Assembly (NCBI GenBank): GCA_949130495.1
Contig: OX422208.1
Span: 396,512,561 to 396,576,560 of the forward strand
Direction: 5' to 3'
From: Sambucus nigra
Lineage: Eukaryota; Streptophyta; Magnoliopsida; Dipsacales; Adoxaceae
DNA: 64,000 nt
Part shown: piece by piece, positions 60,372 through 64,000 of the stretch
How the letters are laid out: each line of letters starts with the position of its first letter
Position numbering within the stretch: the stretch's first letter is position 1
Made by a program: the position numbers and the translations under genes
The notes under the pieces: generated by a model
Told to the model about the DNA's origin: nothing
What the model saw: only the letters and a program-made list of their open reading frames with translations
Database searches by the model: none

Positions 60372-61512
60372 CAACCAAACAGAGATTAAAACTGAAAACT
60401 GATGGATCCTCTCTCTCTTACCAAATAACTAAGAACATATTCAACCTCCGAAAAAATGTGTATCTAATATGGAAAACATGATCTTATTTAAAATCTAAGA
60501 CGAAATAAACAATGAAAAAAGAAAATAAAAAGCAATTGTCTGATCACATATTTGTCTACCTTATCCATTGATTGGAAATGTTGCTCAGTTTGACTACGCT
60601 TTGCATATTATGGTTCTAGGGAAGAGTTTTACCTTATTACTATACACTGGTTAGGGAGTTTGAGAAAGAAATAGCAGGGCTAGTTATGGAAACTTAAAAA
60701 CTAAGGGTCAGGTGCATACAAAATTCCCTTCATTTCCTCCATCTTCTCATCATATGAATGACATATTTGTAAGCTTCATATGAGATGGTCCATACAGCAG
60801 AAATTACTTGCCCACTCCTTATACTTCAGTTTGAAATCATTTTTCACATTAGATTGCTTAAGAATATAGGAAGTTCTCTTAGCTTTTAGATGAAATAAAA
60901 AAGATAAACCAAAATAGTGACACATAAGGTGCATGCATACAGGCATTGCAATGACAGAATCCAGCGGAATTTGGACATGTCGCTTTTTCTAATCGTTTTA
61001 CTTTTCACTTCTTGTTGCTGTTCTTATATTTGGTGGGAGGTGGGGAGCAATTTCTGAACACAAACCGACGAATACTTACTGAGAAAGCAGATTTATAATA
61101 CTTGATAGCATGGTGGCACTGGCATTATATTTAGAAATATATATAAAGCAAATAAGTGGTGGCATTGTGGCACTGACTCGATACCGATTAAATGGGGGCA
61201 TTGTATTTAAAAAATATATTATAAAACAAATTAAGTGGTACACCCCTGTTCAAATAATGACGTGAGATATATTCAATACATCTGACCGATGAATGACCAA
61301 AAATTCAATTTTCCTTATATTCCACAATATTAACCGGGATTATGGAAAATTCATTTTATAAATGGGGACGTTGAGTTTATTTAATCATCACAACTAAGAT
61401 AAGATGTTTATACTAGCAAAGATCATTCAAATGATATGTTACCTGGAGCAAAGGTGGTTTTATATCTGAAATTTTCTCTGCGAAATTCCGTGTATAAAAT
61501 GCAGCTAGAGCA
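48022..61512 (-). CDS. WDR7 / Rabconnectin-3-beta-like WD40 protein, C-terminal part (six exons)
   Basis: Exons in transcription order: 61512-61443, 60325-59525, 58547-58345, 57458-57335, 49652-49446, 48165-48022. Every junction is GT-AG and keeps frame. They give 515 residues ending in ...[10 protein letters not shown] and TAA. Residues 1-290 are helical, HEAT-like, with an acidic Ser/Glu-rich linker. Residues 291-468 hold C-terminal WD-repeat sequence ([47 protein letters not shown]). In animals WDR7 partners DMXL proteins and regulates V-ATPase; in plants the role is inferred from homology only. The 5' exons lie beyond 64000. No stop or frameshift was seen, so the gene looks intact despite transposon-filled introns. 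Confidence 0.93.
48300..49390. mobile_element. Possible transposon in the last intron carrying a kinase gene fragment
   Basis: Within the 1,280-bp intron, TATTTAAGTTACATCCCCAC (about 48360) and the complement of the right side CATTTGAGTTACACCCCAC (about 49340) form a weak inverted repeat around a foreign gene fragment at 48865-48948. This would fit a Pack-type element. No target duplication was identified and the ends are only approximate, so intronic drift with unrelated insertions is the alternative. Confidence 0.3.
48865..48948 (+). pseudogene. Protein kinase domain fragment
   Basis: The plus strand reads [20 protein letters not shown] then RLLGT. This is the alpha-C/beta-4 region of plant receptor-like kinases (E.LAE...I.RLHH.HLVRLLG), including the conserved alpha-C Glu. 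Only about 28 codons are recognisable; no Lys loop, HRD or DFG follows. After it, GGTACTCTC and an intron-like T-rich stretch suggest an exon-intron boundary was captured with it. It lies opposite to the host gene, inside its last intron. Confidence 0.6.
49446..49652 (-). CDS. Penultimate coding exon of the WDR7-like gene
   Basis: 207 bp, 69 codons, phase 0 at both ends. Acceptor TTATTGCAG before 49652, donor GTATTT after 49446. Encodes [20 protein letters not shown] and onward to SNERQTNLQ, the final WD-type blade and the tail. The ORF continues past the donor for 23 codons that are not part of the protein. Confidence 0.93.
50141..50288 (+). repeat. Truncated left LTR of the chromovirus
   Basis: TGCAAGAGCATAGGGATATA and the following ~130 bp match the start of the LTR at 54135, including a TATA-like AGTATAAATAGC near 50209 and the end at CTTAGAGAGAGAAAT. 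After about 50288 the two copies part: the remaining 330 bp of LTR, the PBS and most of gag are missing here. Confidence 0.85.
50289..50783 (+). other. Internal region of the chromovirus without recognisable Gag
   Basis: Proline-rich coding-like sequence (for example [19 protein letters not shown] near 50353) followed by stops. A duplicated TTGATTCCCGAACCAA occurs at about 50288 and 50315. No zinc knuckle or capsid motif was found, so gag seems deleted. Confidence 0.45.
50784..54110 (+). pseudogene. Chromovirus pol relic: protease, RT, RNase H, integrase, chromodomain
   Basis: Protease: [13 protein letters not shown] at about 50840, then [28 protein letters not shown] (51540), FSKLDLKSG (51655), [12 protein letters not shown] (51760) and YFHDILIYS (51850), where the usual second catalytic position DD is HD. 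RNase [19 protein letters not shown] (51990), [13 protein letters not shown] (52290). Integrase: [20 protein letters not shown] (53053), [10 protein letters not shown] and [10 protein letters not shown] (53356). Tail: [20 protein letters not shown] near 54004-54064, chromodomain-like. Stops occur at about 51502, 51679, 51886, 52447, 53269 and 54065. Non-functional. Confidence 0.88.
54119..54134 (+). other. Polypurine tract of the chromovirus
   Basis: CAAGTGGAGAGAATAA, directly before the LTR start TGCAGGAGC. Purine-rich and correctly placed for plus-strand priming. Confidence 0.7.
54135..54612 (+). repeat. Full-length chromovirus LTR
   Basis: 478 bp, TGCAGGAGCATAGGG to TTTATACGTCA. Preceded by the polypurine tract, as expected of a 3' LTR, but followed by a primer-binding site, as expected of a 5' LTR. 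Contains AGTATAAATAGC as TATA box. Confidence 0.85.
54615..54626 (+). other. Primer-binding site after the right LTR
   Basis: TGGTATCAAATC, two mismatches to TGGTATCAGAGC, two bases after the LTR end. Shows that this LTR also begins a second, truncated element copy. The internal remainder runs to the hAT insertion at 54766. Confidence 0.7.
55144..55574. mobile_element. Foldback element with arms of about 200 bp
   Basis: Left arm GGAGAAGGCTCACCTACATC onward to 55343, spacer about 55344-55367, right arm 55368-55574 ending GATGTAGGTGAGCCTTCCTC. The arms are near-perfect inverted repeats, so a transcript would form a long hairpin. Inserted in TA-rich sequence, so a TA target duplication is possible but not testable. 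Nested within the hAT element at 54766-55724. Confidence 0.88.
55575..55618. repeat. (TA)n microsatellite
   Basis: About 22 TA units adjoining the right end of the foldback element, probably expanded from its TA target site. Confidence 0.9.
55725..55990. other. Unassigned intron sequence between two hAT elements
   Basis: Perhaps the continuation of the chromovirus internal fragment on the far side of the hAT element; GATGATGG-rich. No recognisable motif. Confidence 0.3.
55999..56991. mobile_element. hAT non-autonomous element, perfect TSD AGTGAGAT
   Basis: AGTGAGAT lies at 55991-55998 and 56992-56999. Terminal inverted repeat CAGTGCCGGCTCATGCC at the left and CAGGGCCGTCTCAAGC complemented at the right; GGGCC and CCTAGG motifs follow in both. 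993 bp without transposase. The CAGGGCCGGCTCA-type end is familiar from Tip100-like hAT elements of plants; that assignment is inferred. Confidence 0.92.
57335..57458 (-). CDS. Coding exon of the WDR7-like gene
   Basis: 124 bp. Acceptor TATTGTAG before 57458, donor GTACTT after 57335. The first base completes a Ser codon split with the preceding exon (YDMQ-S). Encodes [20 protein letters not shown] and onward to [10 protein letters not shown]. Followed by the 7,682-bp intron. Confidence 0.92.
57459..58344 (-). other. Intron of the WDR7-like gene with possible LTR fragment
   Basis: 886 bp. Between about 57900 and 58150 the plus strand has TGTAACCTATAAACGAGAGC and a leader-like stretch that resemble part of a copia LTR; I could not find ends. 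A GA run is at 58287-58301. Confidence 0.35.
58345..58547 (-). CDS. Coding exon of the WDR7-like gene
   Basis: 203 bp. Acceptor TTTGCAG before 58547, donor GTAATA after 58345, phase 0 in and 2 out. Encodes [20 protein letters not shown] to IGVYDMQ plus two bases of Ser. The segment [20 protein letters not shown] begins the C-terminal WD repeats. Confidence 0.92.
59525..60325 (-). CDS. Largest visible coding exon of the WDR7-like gene
   Basis: 801 bp, 267 codons, phase 0 at both ends. Acceptor ACATTGCAG before 60325, donor GTTTGT after 59525. Begins [20 protein letters not shown] and ends [13 protein letters not shown]. After the HEAT-like start comes a polar, acidic linker (about codons 40-95) and then [20 protein letters not shown] and helical segments such as [15 protein letters not shown]. 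Confidence 0.95.
60335..60367. repeat. (TA)n microsatellite at an intron end
   Basis: About 16 TA units, only about ten bases upstream (in transcription sense) of the 60325 acceptor of the WDR7-like gene, so it lies within the region where a pyrimidine tract is usual. Confidence 0.9.
60368..61442 (-). other. Intron of the WDR7-like gene, no further feature
   Basis: Part of the 1,117-bp intron 60326-61442. No repeat ends or coding motifs recognised. Confidence 0.4.
61443..61512 (-). CDS. First visible coding exon of the WDR7-like gene
   Basis: 70 bp. Acceptor CTTCTGCAG before 61512, donor GTAACA after 61443. The first base completes a codon begun in an exon outside the window. Encodes [20 protein letters not shown] then LLQ. 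Found by extending the gene upstream from the 801-bp exon. Confidence 0.88.
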
Positions 61513-62012
61513 CTGCAGAAGAGACATTAGGTAAGGGCTCACAATTATTGCCTAGAAACTGCACATGACTATAAAATTCAAAGGCTTAGGAAGGTTGCAC
61601 GCGTCACATGCCTCAGTGAAATTTGGCATCAAGTATCCACATGACCTATTCTGTAAAGGAAATTCATTTATATAAAGGTTGTTTTGAATTTGGCCCCCAA
61701 CTATTTTGCAACACAGTATCCAACTCCCAAAGATTCCATTTCTTGACCTTGGCCATAGAAATAACTTTTTGCAATACTTTGTGAGACTCTACAACACTGA
61801 GACCTTTTGTGTCACATTGGGTGCCGAAGACCAAAAATTGATTTGTTCAGGGGAGCAGTGTAGATTTCAGAAAATAAACGGGGGCAAAAGTCAACATAAA
61901 TAGAAAAATTGAACTGCACAAAAATATCTGTGCTGCGGCCTTAGGAAGCCACATATACAGGAGACTGAAGACCCAATGCACAATCAGTCTCGACTAGAAA
62001 CTCTACTGGGAC
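61513..62012 (-). other. Intron of the WDR7-like gene, left part
   Basis: Start of an intron of at least 2,488 bp that runs past the window end. No exon could be recognised between here and 64000. Confidence 0.45.
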
Positions 62013-62289
62013 CATGGTTCAAAGTCTCGGTATCGGTCTTGGTATCGGCCACTCGATTTTCAACTCGGTCGCGGTATCGGTCACGGTATCGGGCGATACG
62101 CAAAGATACACTATTTAGAGAGCGCAAAAAATTCCGAAAAAAATCTAGAAAATTTTAAAAAAATACGATTAACAATGTGGGCCAATCAGATAAGCTTAAA
62201 ACTATACTTTAATATGCATAACATTGTACAATTGATTATATTGACGTGCTGCGAACTTGCCAGATTCACTGTTCCATAATAAATCAATG

Positions 62290-62850
62290 TTTTATTTCAC
62301 AGAGGATACAAATATTATGTTTTTACAAAGAAAAATAAATGTTAAGTTTTTAGTAAAGGATAGTTTTTTTTTTACAAAGAGGATACAACTATTATATTCT
62401 TAGTATTATTTTTAGTAAGAGGATACAAATGTGTTTTTTAAATATGTTATATTTTTCTAAAAAGGATAGAAATCTTTCTTTTTTAGTATTGTTATTTTTT
62501 TTACAAAGAGGATACAAATAGTGATTTTGACAAAACACTACTTTTTTTTACAATCGTTTTTTACAAAAAGGATGCAAATGTTATTTTCCTGCAAAAAATG
62601 ATGCAAATGTTTTTTTTTATAAAAGGAATGTAAATGTTATTTTTTTTTTGTTGTTGAGTTGCAAATGTTTTTTTTTAAATTGATGGAATTGTTATTTTTT
62701 ACAAAGTGGATGCAAATATTTTTTTTTTACTTGTGTTGCAAATCTTATTTTTACATAAAGGATGCAAATATTATTTTTACAAATGTTTAGAGGATACAAA
62801 TATTATTTTTACAATAATTACAGTTGTATATTTGTTTGTAAAAGAATAAC
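62290..62850. repeat. Degenerate T-rich repeats inside the hAT-like element
   Basis: Repeated units of the type TTTTACAAAGAGGATACAAATGTT, variable in length, about twelve recognisable copies. No regular period. Confidence 0.65.
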
Positions 62851-63100
62851 ATTTATGTTTTTTTTTTATAAATAATAACATATTATAAAATAACAAAGGG
62901 AAGATTATTATAAAAAATAATAAAATAAGTAACATTTGGATCATTTGCATTCTTTAAAAAAATAAAACTGGCACATATACAACGCACTAAATTAAACCCA
63001 CACAATGATCAAATAACCCACACACACAGGACACTAAATTAAAAAAACAATTAGCATTTCGTACCCCCCCAAACAAATCACGCTTACCAACATAACACTG

Positions 63101-63128
<28 letters not shown>
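63101..63128. repeat. (GA)n microsatellite
   Basis: About 14 GA units inside the hAT-like element. Confidence 0.9.
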
Positions 63129-63131
<3 letters not shown>

Positions 63132-63170
63132 ATGCTTAGTAACTTATACCATCTCGGCCGATATATCACC

Positions 63171-63290
63171 GATATGGGTCGATACTATTGTGATATCGCC
63201 GATATGGGCCGATTCCATCGCGATATCGTCGATATGGGCCGATTCTACTGCGATATCATCGATATGGGCCGATTATACCGCTATATCACC
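63171..63290. repeat. Minisatellite, exactly 30-bp period, four copies
   Basis: GATATGGGYC starts units at 63171, 63201, 63231 and 63261, each followed by GATWCYAYYG and a CGATATCRYC-like tail; a partial fifth unit follows. It lies in the subterminal region of the hAT-like element, so it may multiply transposase-binding sites. Confidence 0.92.
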
Positions 63291-63435
63291 GATACTACCG
63301 AAAAATTACCGATATAGGGTCGATTCACATCAATAATTGAAAACTCAACTCGTAACTCGGAATCGGATCGGTGGGCACCGATACCTAGTCAACTCGGCCG
63401 TATCGTCGCGGTATCGGCCTTAACTTTGAACCATG

Positions 63436-64000
63436 ACTGGGACGGATTCAATTGAAAGAGATGGTACTGATATTTCATTTAACATAATTCTGTGAAGCAT
63501 ATTGGAGTAAGACTTTCCACGATCAATTGCTTAGCCCTACTTCTATTCCTACCATTCAAAACGTCAACATGGCAAGAAGATGTCCAATAAGACATTTAGT
63601 TTAGGAGTCAATAGATTGTATAATCCCTCAAGGAACCATTGGCTTTTAGACAAAACAGAATGATAAAAGGCATTCATATTGGCCAACTACTTTGGATTCA
63701 GACTTGGTTGAGTTGAGTATGAGAGTTAAGATATAATCCTAGCTTTCAACAATCACTGGTTCAAGTCACAATCACGTCATATGACACATCTGTGTCAAAA
63801 GATAAATCTAATAAACTATCTTTCATCATTACCATCAATTGTAAGATAGCATATAAGCAAATGGCTTTGCATTTAACATGGCTTGTCCTGAGAAAATAAT
63901 ATTGTCATAGAACTACATGACATAGTCATATTGCCCTTCATTCTATTGAAACAAGAGTTGGAGATGAAACGCTGAGGCCCCGTTTAGTTGTAAAAAACAG
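63436..64000. other. Intron continuing beyond the window
   Basis: No exon, repeat end or motif recognised. Taken as intron of the WDR7-like gene because the next upstream exon has not been reached. Confidence 0.4.

Larger units (their letters stand above)
62013..63435. mobile_element. hAT-like element in an intron, perfect TSD ACTGGGAC
   Basis: ACTGGGAC lies at 62005-62012 and 63436-63443. Ends CATGGTTCAAAGTCTCGG and, complemented, CATGGTTCAAAGTTAAGG. Subterminal regions at both ends are crowded with GGTATCGG / CCGATACC motifs in both orientations, as in hAT elements. The middle (about 62280-62850) is T-rich with degenerate repeats like ACAAAGAGGATACAAAT. A 30-bp array lies near the right end. 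No transposase, so non-autonomous. Confidence 0.9.

Noticed and set aside
63171..63290. CRISPR-like regular 30-bp repeats
   Set aside because: The units are contiguous with no unique spacers, and lie within a hAT-like element in a plant intron.

Overview
This is a transposon-dense stretch of plant nuclear DNA. The evidence is the plant-type repeats (Ty3/gypsy Tat and chromovirus lineages, Ty1/copia, hAT, Mutator-like elements, MITEs and a tRNA-derived SINE), GT-AG introns, and one conserved host gene. I see no bacterial or organellar features, no CRISPR array and no rRNA or genuine tRNA gene. The species cannot be named from the sequence; a seed plant with a repeat-rich genome, probably a eudicot, is the most I can infer.

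The only host gene I can support is the 3' part of a large minus-strand gene. Six coding exons lie between 61512 and 48022. They join without a frame break into 515 residues ending at a stop, and match the C-terminal part of the plant WDR7 / Rabconnectin-3-beta-like WD40 protein. Its 5' exons lie to the right of the window. Its introns are large because they have filled with transposons. The 7,682-bp intron holds a chromovirus, a hAT element with a foldback element nested inside it, and a second hAT element with a perfect 8-bp target duplication. The first visible intron holds another hAT element with internal 30-bp repeats.

Left to right: 1-5464 is nested LTRs, including a clean 3.0-kb solo LTR. 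5490-6740 is a copia gag relic. 7268-8625 is another LTR. 10547-11785 is a copia 5' end with a primer-binding site. 11786-17376 is a minus-strand LTR split by a 2.8-kb insertion whose two ends are the same LTR start in opposite orientation. 17963-18961 is hAT-like. 20160-25120 is a copia element with two LTRs and a 5-bp target duplication. 25451-28076 is a deleted copia element. 28600-32389 is a plus-strand Tat element (gag, protease, start of RT). 32389-33255 is a MULE with a nested hAT MITE. 33454-46440 is a minus-strand Tat/Retand-like element with an antisense ORF, 3' tandem repeats and pol, interrupted by a solo LTR, a MULE (itself containing a SINE) and an LTR with satellite-like tandem repeats. 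46441-48021 is the downstream flank of the host gene.

All transposon coding regions I read carry stops or frameshifts, and none looks autonomous. The value of the window is in its order of insertions, many of which can be fixed by exact target-site duplications, and in a few odd architectures listed under findings. I found no convincing new multi-gene system.
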